Positions 46,281-59,217 of a stretch of DNA of 64,000 nucleotides are shown here, piece after piece. The stretch comes from Epichloe hybrida (Eukaryota > Ascomycota > Sordariomycetes > Hypocreales > Clavicipitaceae), in NCBI GenBank assembly GCA_019022495.1, contig JAFEKR010000007.1, positions 310,001 to 374,000 on the forward strand. The letters run 5' to 3'. Every line of letters starts with the position of its first letter. Positions within the stretch are counted from its first letter, which is position 1. A program made the translations under genes and the position numbers. The notes under the pieces were generated by a model, which did no database searches, was not told where the DNA came from, and worked only from the letters and a program-made list of their open reading frames with translations.

Positions 46281-49200
46281 AAGGGGTCTAGAAATGGCTA
46301 TGAGGAAGCTACCTACACACACGTTCCGTGTGAGACCAAAGACGATGAAGGTAGAGAAATCGAGTCGTGGTGAACAAAAATATGATTCCAACAGCATCCG
46401 TTCGTTGGCCGATCCCTTGAGCAAAAAAATACAGCTTTTCGTTAGCATCGTTGGAAAGTCTTTCATCATGACGAAATTCGCGCCATTAGTAACCGAGTGT
46501 GCAATTGTCTGTACCCATTCTGACCCCATCCGGATACGGGGTATTGTCGTTGGTGTTATTGGTCTCGGGAAATATCATACTTCTGTCGGCGTCGTCTCTT
46601 TTCCCCCGCGTCTCGGTCTGAAACTCTGCTTTCCTGGAGGGCAGTCGAATGAGTGCCAGACTTGTTGGGAGACCAATCAAACTTGTTTAACATGGCATGA
46701 AGATTTGACTTTGTCTTCCCATGTGTGTTCTCTTGTATGGTTCCTGAAAAAATTGGGCATATTGACAGACCAGGGACGGCTTTGCCGTTCGTTCAGGTGT
46801 TGAATGCATTCAATGTGCGGTCCAGCCCCTGCCGGCCGGCCGACACCTCGACGGGAGGACAGAGATCAGGATGGCGCAGGTCACGGAGTCTATCCTCGGT
46901 TCCTTTGCCATACGTTTGCGGAGGCTACGCATGTGGGAACAACAAGGTCCGCCAGTCGCCATTTTGGCTCAAAATCAATGACGGGCCTAATCGCTTGGGA
47001 AATGTTGACATCCATGGAAACGCAACTCTATTGCGTGGTTCACGCAGTAGTTTCAATTTCCAAGTCCTTCAACTTGTAGGAAGCATTCATAAGTCTTTCG
47101 CCAGTTCCACAAGTAAACCCCCATGGCCGAGGGAAGCCCGTCGATTTTTACGATTCAAGACCTACGGGACTACATACAGCAGTCAGTTACAACCTAGCAA
47201 GGCGAACACAAGTTGTACAAGAACAGGTCAACGGACGTCTACCTGCTTTCGTAGGACAGCCGCATCACGGCAGGTTAAAAACGAGACGACCTACCGCTAA
47301 TGGCAAAGATCAATGGCTTTGGCCTAGGTGCGGGCCGTCCATCTCTGGCTCCTGTGACCGTTCGCACGATGAGGCAAAATATGCACAAGTCCACGGCGTT
47401 GAACAACGCAAAAGTGGACAAAAATTCACCCCTCAAGCTCCTTCATGAAAGCCGAACATGTTCAAATTTCTCGTCGAAGCTCCCTTCCGGCCGTATACGC
47501 GTTAAACCTCTTGAGGTCCGACGGGCGGTGCACGTCACCGGATCGATTCCACGGAATGCAGTGGGTATAAAAGTTCGCAAGACGTCTCTCAGACCGAGGC
47601 ATACACACTCTCGGCGGCGACTTATGGAATGTTTTATCGTGAGAAGTTTTGCAAATTTTCAGCGCACGAAGAGAATGGCACGATCTTATGGCCCAGCGGC
47701 ACCTCCTTCGAAGATGGACCCGAGTGGATGTTTACCTGCCATGAAGCACAAATTGGCGACTTATGAAGAAGTACCAAAGCTATGAGAAGACGACGTCAAC
47801 ACGCAGGGCGGGTAAATCAGACAAGTGACGAACCGTGCACAGACGACTCTGACTCTGGCAGATCCACGCCCGGCAGCGTAGTACACATGGATTCATTGCC
47901 AGAGGAACAGTCCGCATAAAGGGAGTCATGGTCCCGGAGTAATTACCGCCCTGTTGAGGCTCTACGTCTGGTGACAGACGATTATTGGCACTCCTCGCGA
48001 TAACCTTGTTGCCCTTGCCGCGGTGGGACGAAGGGAAGCAAGGGCCTTCCTTGTTGCCGTATCGGGGCCAAGTCTAATAAACCAAGCGTACGGAGTACTC
48101 TTTGTGGAAATTGCAGGGATCCCCCCCCTCAGAAACTGATTAGCTGATCACCCGCATCTTTTAAAGTTAGGGTATTGCGCCACGATCCGGTGCTTGAACG
48201 GGTTCAAAAGGCTAATGTGACCTGTCCCTTCAACGACAGAGACTCGCGCGCTGAGAATCGCGAGGAGAGAGACGACTTGTTCTACTCACACTGCAGAGTG
48301 AGCTCGACTTGTACACCTAGATGTGAATGCGTTGCATTTAACACCGAGTGTCAGTGCTAGCGCCACGAGATGGCCTTGGCGCTCTTCGGGTAGTGGGAAG
48401 ATCGCGTCATGCCGCCTTCATTGACGGGACGAATCAGAGAAAGCCCAAACGGGGCCCAAATGGGACATCAGAAGACCCGTGCCTCTTAGAGGGTAGAAGA
48501 TGAGACTACGGAAACAATGGCGTTATGCGATTAGTCGGGCAATGGCTGTTGAACAGAAAATCTGCGACACCGATCAGGTACATTCAATTTAGTTACCCCG
48601 GGCAGCACAAGCTGTCACTAGAGTCCGACTGAAGCAGTGCCAAGACAACGACGGGACAGAAGACAGATTCTGTGGGAAGTGTGGTTCGGATCCAAAAGTA
48701 GCGTCAATGTTTAATTGAGGTCTCCAACCAAAGAGAGTCGGTCGAACCAAGGGCGAGTTGCTCTGATGAGTTCAGTGCTATCAGAACTGACTGCAGGGAT
48801 CCTCGAAACTGCCAACGTGGAAACCAAGAGTCAACGCCAATTTCATTCAGATCTCTCCCTTGGCAGTTGAATGACGACCGCAAACAACGGTTAAAGTGCC
48901 CGAGTCTGGCAACAGCCGATCGACTAGGAGAATAAAGCAGGGAAACCAAGTGCACAACATGCTTGACATATCATTTTTCAAACCCGGGGTGAAAAGAAAA
49001 TTGCTACGTACTTGAGTCCCAGGAAAAGAGTGGCGATACTACAAGAATGAATAGCCCTGAACTGTTGCTTACATGTGGCGAGAACCTGCGCAAGGCGGCA
49101 TGTCTCCGGCCCGATAACACCAGGCTGTGGCATTTTTGACATGTCGGAGAATACATGGTATAGCAGCCATCGTTTAACACTAAAAGGGTTGTCACGCAGA

Positions 49201-50830
49201 GCTAAACCTTGCCGTTGGGCTTTGAAACGAACCGGAGAGATGGTGTGTCGCATATCATCCCGCAGAAACACGTAGTCAGCAGCCCCCATCCACAAAAATT
49301 AGGTCACAATGGACTTATGCTATTGTGAAACACAATGAACGGCTATCCAAAGGTAGTTGGACGTGTCTGACAATGACATCGCGTCAACAATCGTTTGATG
49401 GGGCAGATCTCTTGAACGCCACGATCGAGCACGGGGAGATTTTAAAAGATGGGATTCTGAGGCGAACAGGTGGAATAACCGGAGATTGGGCTCTTTGACC
49501 ACCAGCTTGGGATGCATACTGCAAATCTTCTTCTGCTAGCCAGGTTTATCTTTGGACGAAAAAACAAAGCCTCGGAATTGTGCCTGGACTACATTATCGG
49601 AGCGGAGTACTCAACTTGCCCCTCTTGGTGTGTGAGACTGTGAGACCTACAGCAGCGCAAGACCAATTTTGCTTTTGCCCTTCGCCAGGTACGCCGCAAA
49701 AGTTGACCAATGCTCTCTCCGTGTGCGTGTGTTTGTGTGCGATTGCTGAAAGGGTTCCCTGGCGTCGTTCTGCAGAACCCATAACGGACACATGGAGAAG
49801 CAAAAAGAGAATTCGCGCCATGACTTGTGTGGTCCGCCCCTTCACCAGGTCTCAAGTTGGTAGTTTGGCTAATATTGATGACTAGAGTCGACCTCCTATT
49901 CGGATCTTCTCGGTGAGATATAGTTGTCTCACCAGACTCCGATGTTTTGAAGTGCAATTTGCCAGTTGCCCATCCAGAGACGCCTTTCTCAACCATCCAC
50001 ATCATCGCTGTGTTGGTGGCGATCCATGAGATATCTGTGGTTAACGTCTCCCCAGGGACGGCAAAGGATCTGAATAGGATGCGGTACTGATGAAACACAG
50101 CGCTGATCATATACTGGCCGATAGTATGACGGCTTAAGATGGTGTACCGCTAGCTTTGACGAAGCAAGTAAAAACAAAGCAAGCTTTTCCTCACGGGGAA
50201 ACAGAACAGGATGATATGCGAGGCCTTGACGACATCCAACGGATTTCAGATATCAGAGCATGGAGAAATAGCTTGGCTTGAAGCGTACCTTGAAGGTGAC
50301 TCGGCTCAGGAACACCATTGAAGCAGGAACCGGCGAGACCAGTTCAACAATGATGGCGGTGTTCCTGCATTGGCTGCTACACCGTTTGTATGGGCTTGGC
50401 TCAGCCCAGGCCACGATAGCGCGATATGCAGCTCAAGAGGGGTCACCTGCAAGGCGGATTCGGGGTTCACTCAAGCAACCAAGGACTACATATGGAGCAG
50501 GCTTTCCAGGCTTTCCTTCTGCGCGCCATATCCAGAATAGTGTTGCGAGACGCATCTCGGCACAAAGCCACCGATCAGATGTCAAGTTTTCGGGACGGCC
50601 ATACGACGGCGAACACTAGGAGACGCCAGAGAGCTGTTGCACCGTTTGAGCTGACAACGGTGGTGGATCAGTTCGAGGCGATTACGGTGGAGGATGGGCG
50701 TTCCGAAAGAAGTGGACGCAAAACCGGATGAGGGTCATGAGGTGACGACTAGCTCTGGTCGTAGTTGGCAGTAGCAGTCCGAGAGAGACAAAGAAAACAG
50801 ACAGGTCATGGTACGAGCCGATAGATAGCA

Positions 50831-50876
50831 AGGCGTGAGTCGTGAGGCGTGAGTCGTGAGGCGTGAGTCGTGAGGC
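50831..50876 (+). repeat. Three-copy 14-mer AGGCGTGAGTCGTG
   Basis: Three perfect tandem copies plus a partial fourth, followed by diverged GTCAAGCGTGAAGCG units to about 50915. Confidence 0.9.
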
Positions 50877-51333
50877 AAAGCAAGGCGAAAGGCGTCAAGC
50901 GTGAAGCGTGAAGCGCGCAAAGAGCGCGGGGGGGGGCGAGGTTTGCGAGGTGGACATTTTGAGCCACGCCCCTCAGCCACCACCCTGTCTGGGTTAGGTT
51001 CCCTTTCCCTTCACCCCATCCAAACCATCCTTGCCATGTCCTGCCATCCTGCGGCCATCACACCCACCACGCCAGCCAGCCACTCACCTAATCCACTCCA
51101 TCCACCCCCCATCCAACCACATCCACCCCATCCCCATCTCAGCCATCAGGGTGGGTCTGATTCCTGGTCCATCCACCTCCAACAGTCCATCCCGGCATTT
51201 TGGCATCCATCATCAAGCCGATCCAGCATATGCAGGCACGCCCGCCGGTACAGCTGCGGCATAGCTGCGGTATAGCTGCAAAACCTCATCCGTCCTTTTG
51301 GCAAAGCTACATGCCAGCCATCCATCCACCATG

Positions 51334-52040
51334 GTCCCAGTTGGCGGCGCCGCAACCTGGCTTCGGCCATATTCGGCACCCCGGCCAGCGGATAACATCT
51401 GCCCGAACAAGATTTGGTACTCAACTTATATCTCGGCTTGTCGGCCTCACATCTCTTTCCCGTCCGTGTCTTCTCCCATCCAGTTCGACAAGTCTTCGAG
51501 TTTGAGGGACTGAGAAACAAGACCCCAGATATCCAAAACACCAATCTATACTACTGATAGTTCCAGGGCAGACTCTCGTCCGAACCCATCCTCAGATCGG
51601 CCACCCCATCGAGATCTGCTGGCCTTCAACCGTCTCCATTCCTTTCCCTGCACAGACGACACCACACGCCATCTGTCTCTCGGCGTCTCTCTCTCTTTCA
51701 GCACCACAAGGTCTATCGATTGACTGGGGTGATCTTCACTTTGGCTTGTCTCAGTCTGGTCGGCATTTTCCCCCACAGCTCATTCCACCTCGATAGTATA
51801 TCTTCAGGGGCGTCCTTCCTCTTTTCATCAAGAAAGCATTCCCGACCAGAACCACTCCTTATCTGCTTCCAATCCTTTCTATCTTGCCTTAATATCCTTG
51901 TTCAACCGTACTCATCCCTCTCTTTGAGTTCGGACTAGTATCTGCTAGACCTACTTCTCGAATTAAAGAGTCGAGAATAATTACCCTCCTTCTACGCTTC
52001 AACAATAATAACAACAACCCCAACGACCATTACCATCACC
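51334..52040 (+). promoter_or_regulatory. ATG-free, pyrimidine-rich putative 5' leader of brlA
   Basis: 707 nt directly before the brlA start contain no ATG in any frame; about 11 would be expected by chance at equal base use. The last ATGs are at 51311 and 51331. This fits a long mRNA leader kept free of upstream starts. The transcription start is not known. Confidence 0.55.
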
Positions 52041-53216
52041 ATGCAGTTCGAGTCGGACTTTCGGTTCGACATGGACGACAGCTTCAGCATGTGCAGCCAG
52101 CCCATGTCTATCCCTTCGTCAGGCACAAGCTTTTCATCAGCATCTTCTGCGTACGAGCCTTTTACTCCTACATCTCAACGATCTACACCCAATGAACTCA
52201 CACTCGACTTCGATGGCACCTACGCACCATTCGGCGGAGCTCACTATGGTGACCTCACTTCCCCCTCTGGCCACATGTCCAGGTACATGTTCGACGGATC
52301 AGTCAAGGCAGAGCCTGAGCATTTATCCTTTAGTGAAGGACACCCCACGACTCCAATGAAGAAAATGGACGGCATGGCTACTCCTGACTACGAAGATATG
52401 CTCGAGATGAACATGGCATCAAGGCATCACATGGGATCCCTCACTCCTTCAGGGGCTTTCCCCATGTACACTATTTCTCCCACGACAATGGGACCAACAT
52501 CATTCATGATGACACCTACACACAGTCTCTCAGGCTCCGAGGTGGCCGAGTCATCCTCATCATGGTGCTCCAATGAGAGTCCTATTTCTTTTTTCCCCCA
52601 GAAGACTCTGGGATCAATGGGCATGGAGAGCTTGGACATGGAGAGACACTCACAGTCTCCTCTCGAGACCTACCACCTGCAGGGCCCTCCATCACCTGGT
52701 CGTCTTCGCGCCCATCGCAAGATGATGGTCCACGAGATCCAGCGTAAGACTACGGAACTACAACGTGCACAAATTCGAGCGTCGCGCAAAGTCAGTGGTG
52801 ACAAGACTGATGATGGCACTGGCGTCGACGTTGTTCGTCGAGCCATGTGCAAGTGTGATTACCCCGGATGTCACAAGGCTTTTCGCCGCAATGAGCACTT
52901 GAAACGCCACAAGCAAACGTGAGTAGCCAAATATTTCTGCTCTATGAGCTACACACAGGCTAACCCATACGTCCGTCCTAGTTTCCATGGCGAAGGACCT
53001 AACCGTTTCTCATGCGAGTTCTGTGGCAAAGACCAATTCAACAGACAAGACAACCTCAACAACCACCGAAAGCTGCACGCCAGGCCCAACAGCAGAAATC
53101 GTGGCGTTGAATTCATTCCCGCCGCAGTTCCCATCATTGAACAGGAAGAGCGCAGCCGCAAGCGCCGAGCACCCCCCAAATCGAAGACGGCCGACAAGCG
53201 GGGCGACGATTATTAA
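52041..53216 (+). CDS. brlA: C2H2 conidiation regulator BrlA
   Basis: Master activator of asexual sporulation. Two exons, 52041-52918 and 52982-53216, encode 370 residues. The N-terminal ~230 residues are Ser/Thr/Pro/Met-rich, as in activation regions. Two C2H2 fingers lie at the C-terminal end: C272-x4-C277-x12-H290-x4-H295, and C304-x2-C307-x13-H321-x3-H325. The first finger is split by the intron after HKQT and restored exactly by splicing (phase 2). A basic RSRKRRAPPKSK tail may act as nuclear localisation signal. Finger sequences such as RRNEHLKRHKQT and NRQDNLNNHRKLHARPNS are as in BrlA homologues. Large non-coding regions on both sides (5.8 and 3.5 kb) fit heavily regulated developmental control. 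Confidence 0.9.
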
Positions 53217-54030
53217 CTTCACCTCTTCTCCATCGCCCCGGCGGTCTGTGCCTGGTGTCGAGATGATGCCCCTCGGTGCGGCATCAGGCTGTGGCTCATG
53301 CACCGTCGTCCCACTCTAGATGGGAGGCGCGACAACAGGGAAAAGGCATTGGATCGGAGAGCGCAACAACATAACCACCATCCTTATCCCTCCCCACGCC
53401 ATCGAGCTCATGATCAGCAGAAGAAGCATCTTTCGTGCGGCTGATGTTATCCACGCTCCACCGCGCCGCCATCTTGCCAACGTCACCACACGTCTTTCTC
53501 CACCACTTCTCCGCCCTTCAATTCAACCGCCCCAAACTATTATCTTCTTCTTTTGAACCTGTTTATTTTATTTTCCCTGTCAATTTTTCCAGTCTTCCAT
53601 CACATGTTTCGGCGCATATTGGTTTTTACTCCTGGCTCCTAGGGCAGGTCCTGGCCTGGTTTGATATCCAAGGGGGGAATTTTTGCTTTAGTTGTCACGG
53701 TCTGCATAGATGATGTTTGTGGGGCATGTGACATGGACAACGCTCCGAACCTTCCAAGACACGACGCAGAAGGAAGGAAAAGAATTATGTATTAACGCTG
53801 GAAACGAATGGAAAGAGGAAAAGATGACAAAAAAAAAACCCCCCTCTGATTTGGAAGTTGCGGGTCAATTGGTATCAACGGGGGTGCTATGAGAGTGGAC
53901 ATGTAATTTACCGGGATGTCAACATAATCCGTACTGTACTGTAGTATACAAGAAAATGTAATTTAGTCTTTTGACATGAAAATGGACGAAGCCCGAGTGG
54001 TTTTCATTTGTGACACACACCGTTACTGCA

Positions 54031-54069
54031 TACTATGGCTGCGTACTATGGCTGCGTACTATGGCTGCG
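54031..54069 (+). repeat. Three-copy 13-mer TACTATGGCTGCG
   Basis: Three perfect tandem units followed by TACTACG. Confidence 0.9.
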
Positions 54070-55077
54070 TACTACGTGGGAGACATGATGTTGACGATGA
54101 CGATGATAGTGGTAGATGACGTCCAGTCGCCAGCGACGGTACAGACTTGAACTACGTGGCGTGCATTGCACTCATTGCTTGTTTTGCTTAATGACCAAGA
54201 ATGGAAATCCGAGTCGAGCCAAGAAGACCGGGGAAATAGTTGTCCTACTCTTGGACCCCTTGCGAGTAACTATCACATCAACAAGGCAACTTCTGGAAGA
54301 AAGCCGGCTGGGGGGGGGTTTTTTTTTTTTTTTTTAAAATGTCTTGGATCTCGCGGGGTCTTTTCCCGGGCTGTCGTATCTAGCGATTGGATGAGCGTCC
54401 ATGTCCTAGTCTCAATCCACGTCCCAGCCCTTTTTTGAGCGTTTCCCTTGCCACCCTGACCCAAGTCCCGACAAGTGTCACGTCACACATCACACACACA
54501 CATCTCAGACACACACACATGCGCAGCCGTAAAACTCCGGCCATGCACCACCGAATGCAATCTTTGTTGGGGTCCTACCCCTGCCCCCTGCCCCCTGCCC
54601 CTGGATCTGCACCCTCGGAAAACGGAAGCCGTTGAGTCCAATGGGCGAGGTCGAGGCTGTCTTGGAGCCCCGCATTACATCTTCCAGGGAGCGTTTGGGT
54701 CAGCGGAATGTTGTTTGTTTTGTTCATGGTACTTGCTTCTGCTAGATTGCACGTCAGTAGATCTCGTTTGGTCCGGCTTCCGCCTCCGCCTCCGCCTCCG
54801 CCCACAATGCTGGGAAATTCTGCGAAAAATAAAATAAAAAGCAACGACGTCGGCTTCGCTGTGTTGAGACGTCGGTTCAATGGGCAGGGCAGGGCAGGGC
54901 AGGCTTCGTTTCGCGAGAGCGCTGCAGCAACGTCGAGCGTCGCAGTCACCTGCGTGATTTGGCTGTCATGTGCTGATATGGAAGAAGTTGTGCGCGCGCG
55001 GGGGTGTGCGTGCATGCGTGATCTAATGAAGTTTTTTTTTTTTCTTCTTCTCTAGTTTGCATGGCGCGTTTTGTTTT

Positions 55078-55117
55078 TCCTCTGGTTCCCTCTGGCTCCC
55101 TCTGGTTCCCTCTGGAT
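55078..55117 (+). repeat. Four-copy 10-mer TCTGGTTCCC
   Basis: Tandem units with single-base variation, in the brlA 3' intergenic region. Confidence 0.85.
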
Positions 55118-56060
55118 GGCATTTCCTGGGGCCTAGTGTCGACTTCACCTTGGCTTTTTTCACCGTCTTGGACCGGGAAAGCGGGGGGGGGGGAGGGTGG
55201 ACGTGACAATGCTTGAATTCCGTTCTCAAGAAGTGATGCCATCTTTGTGCTCGCATGAACTTTTCTTTTGCTAGTCTTGTCGTCTCGTCAGATTCACCAC
55301 CCACCGCCGGCCCAGAGGAGTGGTTCACCCACCCATTGCTATCAAAAAAAAAAAAAGGAAAAAAAAAAAAAACCGCCGTCATTTGCTGCGGAACTTTTTT
55401 ACGCATGTGCAACGTGACGAAATGCACACCGCACATTGTCGGTTGGGTTGGCGTGCTGGAGACAGAACTGGAGACAGGACAATTGCCAATCGTCGTCACT
55501 GTTATGGATTTTGTTTGATTTTTTTGATTTTTATACTTATTCCTATTTCGGCCACCCCATCTTCTCTCCCAAGGCTCTCGCACACCTTGACCTGGTCGAC
55601 TCCTCTTTTGGATGCGCGCTCGCTTTTCTCTGATTCGTGGCTGTCAAAATCCGGGGAACCCTTGATCATCCATTTGACATGGCATCATCGGGCCACGCCC
55701 GATTGCGCGACTGGGTACCCCCTGGCTACTGCACAACCTGGTAGAAAAGCGGAATGACGTTGTCGCGAAATGCGCCTTTGTCTAATCCATCTCATCTCAT
55801 CGATGTTTGGATTTTCCATTCCCTCTGCGTTTATTCACCTTTGCATCCGCGTACTTGGGGATCCAGCTTGGACAATTGGCAGATTGGTGGTCCATCCATA
55901 AGCACGCGAGGAAGCATCTTTTTCGGTTTGCCTTCAGGTTTCCCATGTTGCTCCACGTGGGAATTCGAATTTGCCCATGGCTCCGCTTGGTGCAAGGCTG
56001 AAAATGTTGGTTTGGTGCCAGGGACTTGGCAGACGTGGTAGTTCGCATCAAGAAGAGCTG

Positions 56061-56062
<2 letters not shown>

Positions 56063-56092
<30 letters not shown>
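56063..56092 (+). repeat. 30-nt poly-A tract
   Basis: Uninterrupted A30, followed by ACCACAAAAACACAAAAACACC and then a CCTCCAG heptamer minisatellite to about 56150. A poly-A tail of a retroposed sequence is possible, but no element is visible upstream. Confidence 0.85.
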
Positions 56093-56094
<2 letters not shown>

Positions 56095-56113
56095 ACAAAA
56101 ACACAAAAACACC

Positions 56114-56150
56114 AGCCTCCAGCCTCCAGCCTCCAGCCTCTAGCCTCTAG
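56114..56150 (+). repeat. AGCCTCC/AGCCTCT heptamer minisatellite
   Basis: Five tandem heptamers. Confidence 0.9.
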
Positions 56151-56761
56151 CCATCCATCCCACTGCCCCACCCACCCCGTTGCCTTTGCCTCCTGCCGCT
56201 CCTGCCTGCTTACTCCGAACTACTGCATGACCCCACTTGGAAGCCGCGTACTCCATTCCCACCATCAACGGCCATCATTCCTCACTTCACGACAAACTCT
56301 CACTTCTCAGAACACGTTGTGCTTATTTCTGACGCCATCGCGCACTCAGTAGTAAGTAATCACCGTTTTACTAATGCACACGTCGCTAGCTGCCACCTGA
56401 CAGACCGTCTCACTAACGCACACGTTCTTCCTGCTTCTATAGCTTTGCTTTCCTTTTCTTGGCCTGCATTTCGTGGCGCTGCCTGCTATTATTGCTTAGA
56501 CACATGTGGTTTTCATCACGGACATGTGTTCCTAGGTTCAACCCCAATTCATTTCCCAACAGACCGACATCTTGCATACGCCTTCCGAGCCGTGATTACG
56601 ATTGCTCCCGGTACCTGATCATGTGAAACCTGCAGGCCGCATGCCACTGACTATCATCTTTGGCAGAAAGAGATTGCTTATGGTTTCGGGCTTTTCCGAA
56701 CTTCCGTTTTGAACGGAGCGAGAACCAATTCGCCGAGGTCCACGGCGTGTCCTGGCACGGC

Positions 56762-59217
56762 ATGGCCTCCTTGCCATCTTACCAAGAAGCGACAGCGACA
56801 GCGGATTGGCTCCGGCTTATTGCGCCATACTGCAGGTTTGATGATTATAGAGCCTTGCGCTTGGTCAATAGTCACTTCCACGTCGTTTTCTCCCCCTTCT
56901 TGTGGAGAGATTTGTTCAGAGCAGTGAGACTCTCAGGTCTTGACCAGGGAGATGGTAAGTGACGCCCCATCGTCATCGATAGTAGGCGTCTTGTATGACT
57001 ATAGATGTACTGCCATAATGATACTCTTGATCATCGCTCGTGTTGACAATCCGCTATTTCGTTGCTCCAGACTTTAGTTGGTTGTTTAAATTTGTGTACA
57101 AGAAACTTGGCCACTTCTCCAAATCATCTCGAGGTCTGGTTCGAATACTAGATGCTAGGCAATTTGGGAAGAATGCGTACGACTTCTGGTCAGATCAACA
57201 AACGGGGACTTTGGGCAAGGCATTTGAGCGTGCCTTGACTCTTTTGCCCAACGTCAATGCCATCTTGCTCGACGGACACAGAGACCTGGATCTCGCTTTT
57301 TTGACTGTTCCTGACCAACGCCGACAGTACGGCAACCTCCATGTACTATCTGTCGCTGAATGCCGTTATCAGATTCCCAGGCTATTCTTCGCTGCCCCTA
57401 GTCTTCAGAATGTGGTCTACCTGGACATCTCGTATCTCCCGGGCTCGCTACTCTCTGTGGTCCAGCCGGCAGTTTTACCTGCTTTGCGAATCCTGAAGGT
57501 TAGAGGAAGAGAATTGAATGATTCCCGATGTCTGGAAATGCTCGGGCATCTTGGACTTCGTCTGTGGAGCCTGGACATCAGTGACAACAACGTCACAGAC
57601 AATACAGTCCAGGCCATCAAGGACTGGTGTATCTCACCTTGGCCATTGCGCACAGAAGCACATGGCCATGCTGAAGGAAAATTGTTCTCCATGGGGGGAG
57701 GCACCAAATTCCACGGGCCATTTCTATCTATAGAAGATGGAGACTTGAGCGCATCGTTCTCTCATCCCGAGAGATATTACGTCGACGCTCCACGATACAT
57801 GGCCCAGTCTACTTGGGCAACACAAGAAAATCACGTTTCGAGATCAGACGGGAGCTCCGGAATTCGAATAGACACTGTCGAAGCTGCAACCGCGCTCCTA
57901 ACAGTGGACGATGGTCCTGTCGAGATCCAAGACTATCGACAGTCGGCGGGATTGACTCACCTCCGTGTCTCCAACAACCAACTATCTGCAGTGGGCATCC
58001 AAAAATTCCTGCGCATCTCAAATGGCCACATTGAGGATCTGACCTGCGACTCTTTGTCGTTGCTGCCCAAAGACGGGCAAAGCGGTAATTTTTGGCCACC
58101 TGATACCAACCTGCAGGGTATTCTAGGCGCAGCACATTTTTTTAGACCTGTAATGTCACCAAACCTGCGTGTGCTGAGGCTTCATCATTCTGTCGTCACC
58201 AACATACCCACTCTGCATATGCGCGGCGCATCTTACCAGGCTCGCAGTCACCTGGCCGAAACCATCATTCGAGAGCGCGCAGAGACGCTATTCCCCCAGA
58301 CATTCTCACCCGACATGAACCCGCGGCTGTCTTCACTGACCCTGACCTGTTTACCTCGTCGCTCTTGCGGTCCGTTGATATCCAAACTCAAACAATTTTT
58401 GAAATTGCTTTCAGACCAAGAACGCGCTATTCAAGATATATCACGAACCGGTTCGACGCGGCGCAGTCCCGGACTTTTGAAAGGTCTGAGACACTTGCGC
58501 TTAGAATTCGACCACGACGATGTAATGGATGACGGTTTCTCTGCATCTGTCAACTTGGTTGGAGAGCAGTTGATGGAAAGCGAGGACGAGATGTTTAGTT
58601 TCTTTCGGGACGAGCAACGGGTAGAAACTCAAATCTCGGCTATGCAAGCAAGGTCTTTTGCCAACGCGGCGTTGAATTCCAAAGGGGTGGCGGGGGAGAG
58701 CAGGCCACCCAGGGTCGACCAGTCCTATTTTTCCGACCGAGACAAGTCGGACTTTGTGACACACGATGGACGCTGGAATGATGAAGCCTTTTCAGTCCAA
58801 GTATGGATAGGACCAGCAAACCCTGACGCACCCGAAGCTCTGAGAGACTACCGCCGGATGGTGGTCGAACATGATGTCAGAGATGGCGTCGGGCCTGTGA
58901 CGCCGGCTCAAATTGAAGCCGGTGCGCCTCGAAGCTCATTTATATATCAAATCGCGTGGAGCGCCGCGGTCATGCCGGCGTCGCTGAGGTTACCCGAGGA
59001 GGATGAGCTTGCTGGAATTGGAATGAGCGACGTCCTCGACGCGCTCAAGGCATACCGCCTGGAGTCCCGGTCCAAGTTGGAGCAGAGAAGAAAGTTTTCA
59101 ATAACGCAGAGGAACGATGTTCTACTTGGAAACCCGCATTATTTTTGGACGGGAACTCTGGAAGTGTCGTTGGAAGTCAAGACGCCCTTTTCATCACGCC
59201 CAACCGATTGGAGATGA
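56762..59217 (+). CDS. F-box-like, leucine-rich-repeat hypothetical protein
   Basis: Two exons, 56762-56954 and 57071-59217, encode 779 residues. The N-terminus (WLRLIAPYCRFDDYRALRLVNSHFHVVFSPFLWRDLF) resembles a divergent F-box, so it may serve as an SCF substrate adaptor. Leucine-rich repeats follow (about 110-230 and 300-350, such as LWSLDISDNNVTDNTVQAIKDW and LTHLRVSNNQLSAVGIQKFL). The C-terminal ~250 residues are charged, with no recognised domain. ATG 56762 (MASLPSYQEA) was chosen because this start is typical of fungal proteins of this type; an upstream in-frame extension is possible. The intron (116 nt, GTAAGT...CCAG) joins in phase 1. No signal peptide is visible. The substrate is unknown. 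Confidence 0.8.

Larger units (their letters stand above)
46281..52040. other. 5.8-kb gene-poor region upstream of brlA
   Basis: No gene could be supported. Several ORFs (46725-47300 and 47300-47785 on plus, 49589-50110 on minus) have no recognisable motif or codon-use support. TACGGAGTACTC-type motifs occur at 48088-48100 and 49603-49612. The 3' part is different. From about 51000 it becomes pyrimidine-rich, and from 51334 to 52040 it has no ATG at all, which suggests the brlA promoter and a long leader. Confidence 0.6.
53217..56761. other. 3.5-kb intergenic region between brlA and the LRR gene
   Basis: No gene supported. It contains long homopolymers (T-run near 54321, A-runs near 55345 and 55361, a 30-A run at 56063-56092), several minisatellites and C-rich stretches. 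ORFs here mostly cross these tracts. Possible 3' UTR of brlA in the first part. Confidence 0.6.

Noticed and set aside
46725..47785. Consecutive ORFs of 191 and 161 residues on the plus strand
   Set aside because: No motifs, no consistent codon pattern, no splice signals joining them. A decayed gene cannot be excluded.
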